A stretch of 64,000 bases of DNA from Colius striatus (taxonomy: Eukaryota; Chordata; Aves; Coliiformes; Coliidae). The position numbers were made by a program, and so were the translations under genes. Under the pieces are notes generated by a model. It was not told the DNA's origin. It did no database searches and saw only the letters and a program-made list of their open reading frames with translations. The DNA lies in NCBI RefSeq assembly GCF_028858725.1, contig NC_084766.1, forward strand, positions 23,724,501 to 23,788,500, written 5' to 3'. Below, piece after piece: positions 12,201 through 24,900 of the stretch; the first letter of the stretch is position 1; each line of letters starts with the position of its first letter.

Positions 12201-15200
12201 TCCTTGGGATGTGTAGTGCTCAGGCTCAGAGCCTCAAAATAACACATTTTTTAAAAAAGTTTGTGTGTTTTTAATGTTTTACAAATTTTAATCTGATTTT
12301 AATTTGGTTTTTATTATTTTGGGATTATTTTACTCCATAGCAATGCTTCTTTCCTGCATTATTCTTCTCTCCTTCTCATTAAGGCTATTATACTGAAGGT
12401 TTCAAATTTAGATCAGAAATCATTATTTAATTGCATAACTTGAAGTATTGATCTCCTGGTCTGATTTACATTACTGTATGGTACAGCAGAGTAATAAACT
12501 TGTACATGGTCAGTTTTACAATCTTAATTCCCAGGCCATAGGAATACTGTGGGTGTACATTGAAGGGTGAGTGGCAAAACTTTGTACCCTTGAGTCTGGG
12601 CTGACAGTGAACAGTTGGAAAATATCAATTTGTAAAATCTAACTTGTGAGGGACAAGATTATGAAAACACAGTTCCTACTTTGGGCCCATGGCTACAATC
12701 TCTGGTGTCTAAAAGATCATCTGGTCTAACGTTGAGTTCATCAGTCCCCTCCTGGAGCTTGAGCTGTTTAAGGGCCAGATAAGATTAAGTTCAGGATTCT
12801 GCCTTTCTTCTGGGGAGAAGGTAGATGATCTGAGCTACACAAAAAGATGATCTTCTTTCCATGTTTCTTTGCGTGAAACTTTGGGTAATTCAATATATTT
12901 GAGACTAGTTATCTATCAATAAGTTAAGCAAATTAATGAATGGGACAAATTAATAAATGCATTCAAAAGTAAATAGTTGGGCTTATTACAGACTAATGTA
13001 ATGGTATATATGTGTATATATATCCTACACTTTATAAGCAACTCAATCAAAAACAAACCCTCAAAGTTGCAGTGATTTTTAACAGTGAAATAAAACAGTT
13101 ATGTAATGGTAGTGTAGTTATACAATGTCTAGTCTCTTGATAATGCAGAACCAAGTGTGATAACTAATGTGCGGACATCTTTGAAGGAACATCAGGTTTC
13201 TCTCTGAAGTAAAACAAAACTTTTCAGGAATTTTATTAAAAATGAAAACAGAAGAAAAAGTTATTATACTTTGTACAGCTAAAATGTAAAAGGGTAAATT
13301 TTTAAGTTACTTAATTCTGCAATACTTGTTCTGTAGTTCAGTTACAGAAATATGTATCAACTACAAATATTCTGGATGGCTGCAAACCTAGAAATTGGAA
13401 ATTTTGCCTCCTGGAGGTGAATATGGAATACTATGTGGTTGCTGTTTGTCTACTGCCATCGTGTAAACCAGCAAATTTTGAGGACAACACCATTTTAAGT
13501 ATATTACTATGTTTTAGGCTTACAGTGTAATAATGCAAACATGAAATTGAAGGGATTTGACCCAAGCTGCAATTCTAGATTTCTCTATTCTGCTCTATTT
13601 CTTACTGGCTATTATTTTTCTGATCAATTTGTAAGACAGAAATATGAAAATAAAATGAAAATTAGTTCAGACCAAAATTTTTTTAATACCTATTCCTATT
13701 CATACATTACACCTCTGACACTGCTATATGCTTATGTCTTACTGCAGAGTGCTTAGTGTTCATTACAGAGCAATGCAGTGTGGACAGGAAATCAAGTCAC
13801 TGTTTTGTGACCTGAAATGATTGTTTAGAGAAATACACAGACTGCAGGGACAAAAAGGGATCTGGACTTGAAATAAGTGAAAGCAAGTACTTAATATTTC
13901 TGAAAGTGCAGATGTACCTCTTTAGAGATGCTGACACATAGTTAAGTGAATGAGAAATCAGTAGATTCCAAGATGAATAGTTAAAATGTGCTCTGCTGAA
14001 CTGATTCAAGAATTATCTTAGAAGTAAGATTATATATAGTATTTAAAGCCCAGGAGACAATGACTTGTAAAGTGTACATTATGTCAGCAGAACATCTAAT
14101 GTATGATTTTAGTAACTAATATATACTGTACAATATTGGTTTTCCTGGTTGTATAGGTTTCCATATGTTTATACAATGGATAAAGAAGACTCAGTAAGTT
14201 CTGACTTATTTTAAAACACTGTATATCTAAGAAAAAGACATAACAAAGTTGTTCCTTCGTAATTAAGACAGACTACTTAGCACTGTAGCTGCTCGTTAGT
14301 GCCTGTATTAGTGCCTCCCACATATTCAGGAGGAGCCTGCACAGAGCACAGCGAATTTCACTGCTGCAGGTACTTCATCTTATTATTTCCTGAAAGTGCA
14401 GTGCTGCTTATGGTCGTGACACACAGAGTGGATGAGAGATGAGTTTATTACCCACTGAAAGCAAATTCAAGATAATTTGATTCTTTCCCTTTTGAAAGGA
14501 GGAAAGTGTTTATATTAATGACTATTTGCTTTTCCTGCTGAGGGTGGCAGTGTGGTACCATCCTCAAACCCAGGGAAACCCTCTTCTACCTCGGCAGCCT
14601 TTCTGACTTTTGCAGGGCAAAAGTGCAGTCATCCTGCAGTCTCCTGGCCCAGGACATGGGCTCACGCTAACTAAAGACAAAGTATAACAAGGCCTGATCC
14701 AGTTGAGGTGCACACAGCAGTACCTGTAAACAACAATTTTTAGTAGCTATATTCCTGAGAGGTCAGTCAAGGCAAGTTGTATGGGGATTATCATTACTAG
14801 GAATGGTAATTCCAGCCCCAGGAAAAGATTAATTTAAGAAAAATGCCTTTCCTGAGGAGCTGGTGGATATAAGGGTTTTGCTGACTTGATAGCCATGGAG
14901 AGTCCAAGGTCAGCATGCATATGGCTTGCATAAAACACTGATACACCTTCATTTCAGGAGCAGGACAGATGATAAGCTACTGACATGACGTTGTTTAATA
15001 ATTACGGGCTGCTGTTGAAAACACGTGGAGTAATGTAAATCTGCATCTGTCCCTACAGTATTCACTGTTGATGAATTCAGTGTATAGCCAATGTAACTTA
15101 CAGGTGCAACAGCTTATTTCAGTCAGGAGCTTTATGTAACTGTGTTTCCACATAGCTGTGTTTACTGTGATCTAATCACCTCTCCGTATCACGTGAATTA

Positions 15201-16990
15201 TTTGAATTCATAATTGAATATTGGTGGGTATTTGGGTAGTTCAGGGTGGGATTTTTCTTTGCAAACACTATAGGAAACTCTGGCTTAGTTATGCAGTACA
15301 GTCAGTCAACACATTGTTAAAACTTTCTTTAACTTAGAATGAAAGAATCAAAATTAGCCTTTCTGCCTGTAGTAATGAGAAGACTGCCTAAGCTATGGGG
15401 AAAACTGATTCTGTCATTTAAATTTGAGTGGATATCACTTGAAATGAAGCTGCTAATTACAGAAACTCCACCACAAAACTCATTTTATTCATGAATAATT
15501 TCTTTCCATGATAGCATCTTTATGATAATAACATTGGATTCTTTTCTAACATGTTCTTGTCAGAGTTCACCCTGAATGAAGCAGTGCATTTGGACTTTTT
15601 TTTTTTTGAAGGGAGATCAAGGCAATATTAAGAATTGGGAAATTAGCATAACAAGCTTGAGCAGGCAAAATCTGACACACTGAGTGTTCAAGGCCATTTT
15701 CTTCAGTGATTTGTGTGAGTAAAAATTAACAGAACTTCAACCAGGAAATACACCAAGAAATTTAACCCAAAAGGAAACCTGAGGGAGGTACTTATTTACC
15801 TAAATACTCTCAATTAAACATTATTTGAGTTTAAAAAACTACTGTTAAACCTTACGTAGATGATTGCTTCAAGTTACATAGATTATTTTTTAAGACTTTT
15901 GCTAAACTGATATACATTTACAACTGTGACAGATTTTTCTACATATTAATTGAATTCAAACCCTCAAGCAGTCCATTACTACTGTGTGTGAAGGTAAACA
16001 CAATACATGGGCATAAAAAAAGCCTGAAAGTTCTATGGTAAAAACCTTCACAGGCCAAAGGGAACCTAGGAGTAATGTTAATAAAATAATAACTTGCATG
16101 CAATTAATATTTGTTTATATTGTGAGCTTTAAACCAGGTCTTCAGCAATACATTTACATTTGTACAATACATAAGTGTTCCAAGTGCCAATGATGTTTAT
16201 ACTGGCCAAGTTATGTTTAAGGAGTGGAATTATTAATATACCACATGCAGTTAAGAGACTGAAGATCTTAAAGTCATTGTAGTACTGGTAGAGTTGTGCC
16301 CAGTGACACCATGCTGAGAGGTAACCTGTGTACTGGAGGCTGAAGAGTTGCTAGTACATCAGGAACAAGATCTAAACAAGAATAAAATTGCTTGCTAGAG
16401 CAAATGTTTTGATAAACCCTTACATTATTTAAAATAAGACATTGGTGAACTGCTTATTTTTAAAGCTAAAATATTATGGCTGAAAAATTAGTTTATGTAG
16501 AGTAGTTATTGTTTTTTAACTGACATACCCATTGTCACATGGCAGTCTAGATCATTGCCTTGATATTGACAATCTCATACAAACATCAATGGAGATTTTT
16601 ACTCTAAGTGATCCGTGTTTGTTGTATTCAACCTGCAATATTAATTTTCTATTCTCTAGAATGTAAAAAAAAAGAGAACTGTGAATGCCTGTGTTCCTGT
16701 TTCTGCAGCGTCACGTTTAAATGCATGTAATTCAGCTTTATTCATTTTTTTTCATGGAGAATTAGTGTTCTGGTATAGTGCACATCAAAGAAGAATATGA
16801 GCTAAGCAAATCCTGCAACACACTGAGTATAAGTTAGCATTCAACTACCAACATGTTTTTTTAATATCTCAAAATGCTGGATTTCATTCTATATAGTTTT
16901 CATTCTATTTAGAAATATGTTCTTTGGTAAACTTTCTGCTAACCACCTCTCTAAAAGCATTAAATCACCTCAGATATTTAAGTTTGAAAC
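6226..16990. other. Long AT-rich intergenic stretch
   Basis: I see no gene in these 10.8 kb. Open frames are all short (up to 114 codons at 9686-10030), with no domain and no convincing splice sites. Minor features are a short TA/TG-rich run at 13005-13023 and a T-run near 15597-15607. Distal regulatory elements for ENTPD1 could lie here but cannot be recognised from sequence alone. Confidence 0.5.
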
Positions 16991-18046
16991 TGCTCCACCC
17001 ATAACATGCTCATTAGAAAGCTCAGGCAGTGTGGCTTGGATAAGTGGATGGTGAGGTGGATCAAGAACTGGCTGAATGACAGAGCCCAGAGGGTGGTGAT
17101 CAATGGCACAGAATCGAGTTGGAGGCCTGTGGCCAGTGCAGTTCCACAGGGATCGGTTCTGGGGCCAGTCTTGTTCAACATCTTTATCAATGACCTGGAT
17201 GAGGGGACAGAGTGTACCCTCAGAAAGTTGGCTGATAACACTAAACTGGGAAGACTGGCTGATTCCCCTGAAGGCTGTGCTGCCATTCAGCGGGATCTTG
17301 ACCAGCTTGAGAGTTGGGCAGAGAGGAACCTCATGAGGTTCAACAAGGACAAGTGCAGAGTCCTGCATCTGGGAAGGAACAACCCCACACACCAGTACAG
17401 GCTGGGGATTGAACTGCGAAGAGCAGCTCTGCAGAGAGAGACCTGGGAGTCCTGGTTGATAATAAACTAACCATGGGCCAGCAGTGTGCCCTTGTGGCCA
17501 AGAAGGCCAATGGCATCCTGGGGTGCATCAAGAAGAGTGTGGCCAGCAGGTCGAGGGAGGTTCTGCTCCCCCTCTACTCTGCCCTGGTGAGGCCTCATCT
17601 GGAGTCCTGTGTCCAGTTCTGTCCCCCAGCTCAAGAGGGACAGGGAACTGCTGGAGAGAGTCCAGCACAGGGCCACCAAGATGATCAGGGCACTGGAACA
17701 TCTTCCTTATGAGGAGAGGCTGCTTGAACTGGGGCTGTTTAATCTAGAGAAGACTGAAGGGGGAATCCTATTAATATTTACAAATATCTAAATGGTGGGT
17801 GTCAGGAGGTTGGGGTATCACTTTTTTCTATTGTATCTAGTGAGAGGACAGGGGGTAATGGAAAGAAGCTGGAACACAAAAAGTTCCATTTAAACATAAG
17901 GAAAAACTAATTTTACTGTTGAGGTGAGGGAGCCCTGGCACAGGCTGCCCAGGGAGGGTGTGGAGGTGGACCTGCTTTGGCAGGGGGATTGGACTACATG
18001 ATCTCTAAAGTTTCCTTCTAAACCCTACCATTCTATGATTCTATGA
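16990..18046 (+). mobile_element. CR1 LINE, 5'-truncated, decayed reverse-transcriptase remnant
   Basis: About 1.05 kb of sense CR1 ending in the tandem TTCTATGA/TTCTATGA terminus (18031-18046). The 5' two thirds encode the end of the CR1 reverse transcriptase. The frame at 17006-17470 contains the conserved [19 protein letters not shown] block followed by the palm box, which reads LADNTKL where active CR1 has F/Y-ADD-TKL, so the second catalytic aspartate is lost. The frame then shifts. The C-terminal part ([13 protein letters not shown], then [22 protein letters not shown]) continues in other frames at 17473-17712 and 17609-17791. The copy lacks its 5' ORF and endonuclease and is certainly inactive. 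Frames across it are repeat-derived and not host genes. Confidence 0.95.
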
Positions 18047-21000
18047 CATCTTCACCTGCAACAGCTTTTTTTTCACTTTCTACCATCTCCTGAGAGAAAA
18101 TAGGATCATATTTGCAGTAAAATCTTGAAATATTTCTAATTTGTTGGCAATTCCAGCTGTATTTTCTTTGCTTTCCACTTGCTATGGGAGGAGGAGGCAA
18201 GCATATACCACTTATTTTCATTTTAAAGCAGACCGAATAATTACATTTTTATGAGGTACTTGAAGATAATACAGTAAATAAGTAATTCCTGGTCTATGAC
18301 ATAAAAGCAATAAGTATTTTATGAACTATGAAATAAAGCTCTGAAATGTGATTGATAATAGTTGGAAGTTCTATTGCAAATAAAGATTTTTATAGGGTAA
18401 ACTTCATGTAATCCATGCAGGTTGTTTTCCACAAGTAAATCAGAGAAGCTCAAACAAGTTTCTGGGTTGGTTCACTTTTACTATACTGCTTAATTTCCAC
18501 ATTCAGAAAACATCAAGCCCAATATCACCCCTTCAGCTGGCTGGTTTTAATGTACATCAACTTGAACTTCAGTGCAGGTTATTGGAGAGAACTAGACTGA
18601 AGCAACAGCAGACCCAGGGTGTTTGCAAAGCTCCCACAGTACCAAATTTAATTCAGAAAATGCATCTTAAGCAGCAAGAATGTCATTGTCATCGCTGATG
18701 CTGCTGTGCTAGTGCTGACCATGGTGACCAGCATGGAAGAAACTCTGCTGCTTTGCCATGAATCTTACAGCAAGAGTATAAAAGATGGCGTTTACACATC
18801 AAAACATGTAGAGAACACTTCTGTGGGACAGTGCCTTTGGAAGCAGGCAATGGCACAAATTAAGGCAGACAGAATGTCTGGACTGATGTCTCCTATGCAT
18901 TTCTGACTGCCTGGGCAGCTGTGGGCAGCCTGCAGGGCAGCCCTTGGCCCAAAAGGGGTTTGCAATATAGAGCTGCTCAAAGACATGGACTGAACTGCTC
19001 CTGGTGTGCTTTATGCTATGCTAAGTCTGGGGCAACACCCACACTGCAGAAAAAAAGTGAACTGGAACTGGCTGTTAACCCACAGAAGCTCATTATCAGT
19101 GACAGGGTGTGTCTTTTAGTGAGGGATACTTGTGCTTGCTGTGGCTGAGCTGTGCAATGCTTGCACACCCTCATCAGTTCAGACTCCCTGGGTATATTGC
19201 ACTTGCAGCTCTTTAGTACAGATACTTGCACAGCCTTGGGCAAGCCCTTGTCTCTGAGTTTCCCTGAGAAGTGATTTAAATTCTGAAGCGACAAGAAATC
19301 CCAAGAAATTGCAAAAATGCCACTCTGATAAAAGCAAATATTCTAGTGACAGTTGGCTTTAAACAGCTGTGAACAAAGGTACAGACAATCCTAGAAAGTA
19401 ATAAGCTTTGCATATGCTTCTTAAAACACGGAGTCACGTAAAAGACCATTGGCCTGATAGAGGCATGGAGTTGTGTCGCAAGAAATCATATGTCACTGCA
19501 CCATCTGGGCAATGCTTGTATCTATCTTGTACCTTGTATCTATCTTTCCTGCAAAGGAAAGAAGCAAACCATATAGACACCCTGAATTAGGAGACTAAAG
19601 AAACAGGCAAAGAACAGCTTAATCCAGGGGGAAGGGTTTCTGTTATTGTTAAGAAGCTTGAACATTGCAGCGGGATATTTTTTAATATAAGCTACCTCTT
19701 AATGAATCATGCAGCTTTGAAATTATTGTTTCAACAGCAATCTGGGTTCTGCCACTTAGTCCCCAGTGGTCATGCAGGAGTGCAGTTAATGCGGTCAACG
19801 TCCCATGCAATGGCACTCAAGGAGGTGACTTGGCTGCCATTTGTTTCAAGTTTCCAACTCCAGCCTGAATGACTGGTATTATTCTACTCTTGTGCTGGAT
19901 TTTGGCTGAAGTCCCAAATCGCTCTTGAGCTCAGATTTTTTGAATTGTGGTTGAGGGAATAAGATCAGGACTCAGAAGTGCCTGAGGGATGGTATTTGGC
20001 TGGTCAACATTAGGATTTTCTGTTGCAGAATTTCTTCTGTTGCTTGTCTTATCCTTTCCTGCAGTAGATCTTCAGCTTTTCATAGCTGTCCACTGCTGCT
20101 ATCATTATTATGTTTCAAAAGATAAGTATATTAAATATGTGCAAAATATTTGCCAGGTATCAGTTACTGTTAGAGCAGTGATGATAGACTAGTATACAAA
20201 CTATGCAATATTCTGATATACTGTAAATGTTGTCATATTTAACTTAGTCTTTTACACTACATCTGGAAACAGTTTAAAGCAATGTTATTACTGGGGTTTT
20301 TTTCTGCAGTAAAACAAGTCTTCATGCTTTAAACTTACTTTAGCAGCATTTCATTCAGAATTTCTTAGACATAAAAGCACACCATTTGTAACAAATGGGA
20401 GATGCTCTAAATCCTCTCCAGAGAAAAGAAATGGATTAAAAACTCAGATGAAAAATCCTGATCTAAAAAGCATGAAAAGAGAAAATATTTTTGTTAAGGG
20501 AAAGCAACTACTAGGAAGTGACAGAAATTAAGAGGGAAAGAGCAACCAACAGGTGGGGGAAGGGAGCAAAGTGAGCCATTAGAAAATGAAAGAAAAATGA
20601 ATGCTGAGGCAGGAGTTGAAGGATGGCAGTGGGAAATATGTAAGAAAACACTAACAGCTTAAGGTTGTCAGTTACTCCAGGAGCTGAGTAAGTTGTAGAG
20701 GTTGCATTGGGAAAGGATATTTGCCAATCTCATACTGCTGGGCAGGCCTGTGTCACAGTGGTAGGTAATGTTTTTCCCTGCATTCCAGACTTTTCTTCAA
20801 AACAGAGAATAAAAAAATAATAATAATGAAAAGTATTCAAAGCAAAAGAGAAGCAGAATAGACTGGGACTAATCTGCCAGCACTCAGAGGAAAAAACATT
20901 TTTCCCTACCACAAAGAACCCTATTGTTCCTACATTAAGTATTTAATTTTGCCTGCATTTAAACCAAGCTGTCTTAAAGTCTGTTCTCTTATGATAGTGA

Positions 21001-21296
21001 AGCATGTGCCAGTTACTATGGCCATGTACAGTGAGTGGCACAGCCCCATGGAGGAGTCAACCTCTGCCTTTTCCAGAGTTGCAGTTTTTCTCAACCTACT
21101 TACATTGATTTTTGGTGGAGAGTGAAATCTGCCCTTTATGATTGAGAAATCTTGGTGTTACATGAGGAGAAATGAGCCCATGAAAAATCTGAGCATTTTG
21201 GGAAATGCTGGATATTAATTGGATATGATATCTACGTATGTCCTTCTTGTAAATCTTCATTAATGAATCTTCAATGTATACATTATTATATAGGCT
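18047..21296. other. Intergenic DNA, nothing recognised
   Basis: No CDS, RNA gene or clear repeat is visible. An ATAATAATAATG run near 20818-20828 is a trivial simple repeat. Confidence 0.5.
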
Positions 21297-21965
21297 TTGT
21301 CACTAAGTGTTGAAATTCAAATTTTCATTTGCTCTGAGCTAGGAAACCTTTGTGTACATGGGTTTCTCTTCATAGCTAACAAAACCCAGGCAGTTATCAC
21401 TATGCAGTGCATTTCCCTGGTAGGGCGTCAAGTCAGGGATATTCTCTCTACCAATATTAGAAGAATTTCTCCTTTATTTAGCAGAAATGAAGCTGCTATT
21501 AATATGAGCAAGCTGTTATTAAGAGATAACTGCTCACACAGTACTTTCAATTATTTCCTCCTACAGTCACACACACTCACACACTTGCTTTCGTTACCCA
21601 GTGAGGAGCTGGAGAGAGCCTGCGTGCTACTGCATTTGGTCCAGCAGACCAGTTTGGTATATTCATCAGAAAAGAAACTGAGAGGGGAGCATGGAGTCGG
21701 GGCCTGTCAGTACACAAATATGATTGAACATGACCAAAAAACGTGGATTTTTGTATGCCATAGCACACCTGCTGAAACTACTCCTGCCTGTGACTACAGC
21801 TTGAAGATTTCCATTTATGAGAGGACCAACAAACATGGAACTTTGGAGAAATTACTGTCTTTAATTCAGGCTGCCACAAGGAACTTCTGCTCTCAGTATT
21901 GCAAATTAAATTTAAAGCAGTGGATAGTTGCCTTGAAACGAAGTGGAAAATTCCATTTTTGTTGA
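21297..21965 (+). other. Unexplained 222-codon open reading frame
   Basis: An ATG-to-stop frame of 222 codons lies in otherwise AT-rich intergenic DNA. The conceptual product has no signal peptide, no repeat and no motif that I recognise. It contains a short Ser/His/Thr/Leu patch derived from a CA-rich run (about 21567-21584). There is no CpG island, promoter motif or obvious poly(A) context. My rough estimate, assuming about 5% stop codons per position, is that a frame this long is uncommon but not implausible by chance in 64 kb. It may be chance, an untranslated exon, or the relic of an unrecognised element. I do not assign a gene. Confidence 0.2.
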
Positions 21966-24900
21966 GTCAGCTTAGGTTTGTAAAGACGGTATATTTATTC
22001 TTGTACATCTTCGCATGTCTTTATCATTTCTTTGGTCGTAAGGAGCATAAATCTGGAAGAAAAAAGAAAGAGAAGAAAATTCTGAGTAATATATTTTAAT
22101 TTAATAATACCGTAGTTTAGCCCAAGGTGTACTGACCTGAACTGAACCTTTTTCACAGATAGATAAATCAATTCAAGTACAAAAAATTTTGCTTTGCTTT
22201 AAACACAGTTTCTTAAATGTTTTGGCTAATTCAAAGAGAATTGAAATGGGATGCAGAAGACAAAGCAAAATTACTGTAACACTGGAAGAGCAAATGTTAA
22301 TCATGAGTAAACTAAGATACACTATTTTCTGAAATTGAGGATGGCTTTGATATCTCTGTCCTTTTCTTCCCACTTTTGTCAGTCTTTTGCCAAAAAAGTG
22401 CAGAACTGAAAAAGAAAACATGAAACCTCACAGAGACTAAATAAAGATGACCACATGGAAGTGCTTGTATCCAAAGTCATGTAAGGCATACATAAATTCA
22501 CATGGAGAAAAATCTCAGCAAGAATCTGAAAGCAAGTCTGAAAATATCTGAGAACTCGCATCTCTATAGATAGTTCTCTGTGGTGCTCATGGACATGGAT
22601 CACTTAGCAGAGGCATGTACTGAAATGCACTGAGATGCATTTCATAAAGGGAGGGGCAGATTTTTACAGTTGCAAAGACTTAGTCAATTACCTTGTGATA
22701 AAGGATAGTAAATAATCAAGACACAAAGTGGTGCTTAAATATTTCCCAAAGCAAAGCTTACTTTTGTAGCTCTGTTAGAAGGGAGAACATTTGATGCTTC
22801 TAGAACACAGCAAAGCAGGTGGGCTGAATTATCATGGGTATATTTATGGCTATGGTTAACAAACATATGCAAATTAGAGATGCTTGGGATTTTTAAGACA
22901 CCTTTCTTTTTGCCACTATCTTCAGAAAGTCCCTCTAGATGGATGCAGTCAATTTCTGCTATTTACTAAGTGACATCTGATGGACAACGTGTCTATGTGC
23001 TGCCACTGGTTCTCCTCTGCGAATGCTCACTTATTAAAGAACAAATCACTTAACAGAGGGTGAGTGGGTAGTCAGAATGAATTCAGACATCTTAAAAAAT
23101 TATTTCTTTTAAAGATATTCTTTTTCATTTTATGCGTATTTTCTACATTCTGTCTACTTTTATACTTTTGAAGAAATTAAAATGGAGTGACTTAATCTGC
23201 TCTAAATATGTACAGTTCTTTTTTGAAAATAGGTGCTTTGGGATGATGCGTATATTTATTTCTGTCTTAGCTACCAATGTGTTTTATGATAAATTAAGAT
23301 TTAACAGAACAAAAATTAACTTTGGTCATAAAACTAGAGAGATGAGTTGGTAATAAGGTCCTTTCTTCAGTCTTAAAATAGCAATATTCAAGGCTTACAT
23401 GCATGCTGCTAGTTTCTTTTTCTTACTTTCTTTTTGTCATTTACTAAATTTGGGAAGTATTTGAAAGTTCTGTTTGTTAGACAGGGCAAGTGATACTATC
23501 TTCCCTTATTAATTCACTGAATATTTTCTACTGATTTTTCTGATACCTTCTTTTTTTTTTCCTTGTTATGCCCTCCTAGATCTTTGAGGATTTTTTTTTT
23601 TCTCTATTTTCCTTCACTTTTTCTTCTACTGGAATTCTTTTTCATAAGCCTCACCTGCTTCATTTTACATAGCTCCTGTCTTTTCTAGGTATTGGTGGCC
23701 CCATAATACTAAAAGTGAGACTTCTAAGATTAAGATTAGCTGCTTCTGAGAGCTCTGTACAGGGAGGACTTCTTGCTCTGCAGGAGCATTCAAAGTGGAA
23801 ATTTTTGCTTCAGTAAGCTGTTATTAGGGATTGTCTGACATTCCTGTCAGACAAAACAATAGTAAATAACTGTTCACAATAGTAAATAGTGGTAAATAAC
23901 TAATTAGCAAGTTAATGTATCATCTGAGAACTAGGATCCCTACATCAGAAAAATAATAGAGATGGGCAAAAGCTATGAAACTGACATGGAGAAGAAAACC
24001 ACCAGCTGAGGTGATGACAGGGCAGCATTGAGTAACACACAAGCTAGATAGTTTTATCTGTTGTCCTTCAAAAAGAAATGGCATCAGGATCTCTGAAGAA
24101 ATTACATTAAAGTGGAAGAGGAACCAGCAATACAGATATGGCCTGATGCAAGAAGCAGCAAAGAAATGAGAGAGACATGTACTGGAGCTGAACAATAGAG
24201 GAAAGAGCAATGTTTACTAATAACTAAAAAAGGTAGAGAAGAAATGCAGTAAAAAAGGTGTTATCTTAGAGGTGATACTTGGGTTTTGGATTACAGGATC
24301 TGGGAATATTGGTATAGGGACAGCATAGTGGAGTCCTCTGAGAACACAGTTACAAATATTTAGACTCTGACAAGGAACTAAGACAAAGGAAAGGAACTTA
24401 AGTCATTTTTATAGATAATCCATTTCATTATTTCATTGCTAAATATAAATGCTTGTTTGAAGCAAGGTGAAACGGAAAGTCATCTCCACTTTTTACCTAA
24501 ATATCAAAAGTAATATTTTCTTCTTTTCAGAGAATTGCATTGTTTAAAAATAATACTCAATGCACAGAGACAAGTATGGTACAGCTTGTTGCTTGTTTGT
24601 CTGTTTCTTCAGGAGCCATCCAAGAAGTTTGCTTTTCACAAAGGAAGTGTTTTGGGTATCTAAATTAAGCATTTGAACTTCAGCTATTGCAGAAAAACCT
24701 GGAGATGTGGGGAGGACTTGGCCTACTGTGTTGTGAAAACTGTCAAGTCTGTGGTGGTTGCAATGTGCGATGAGTAGGCCAAGGAGCTGAAAGCTGTAAA
24801 AAAAAACACAAAACATCTTGGCACCACTAGTGCTCGTGGTTATTTGTCTTTTTCTAATGCCTCGCCCCTCTTCTCTGCCATCATTTTCCAGAAAGAAGCT

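Noticed and set aside
17473..17791. Frames encoding [13 protein letters not shown] and [22 protein letters not shown] as a host gene
   Set aside because: These are the C-terminal CR1 reverse-transcriptase-associated segments in shifted frames, part of the same dead element.
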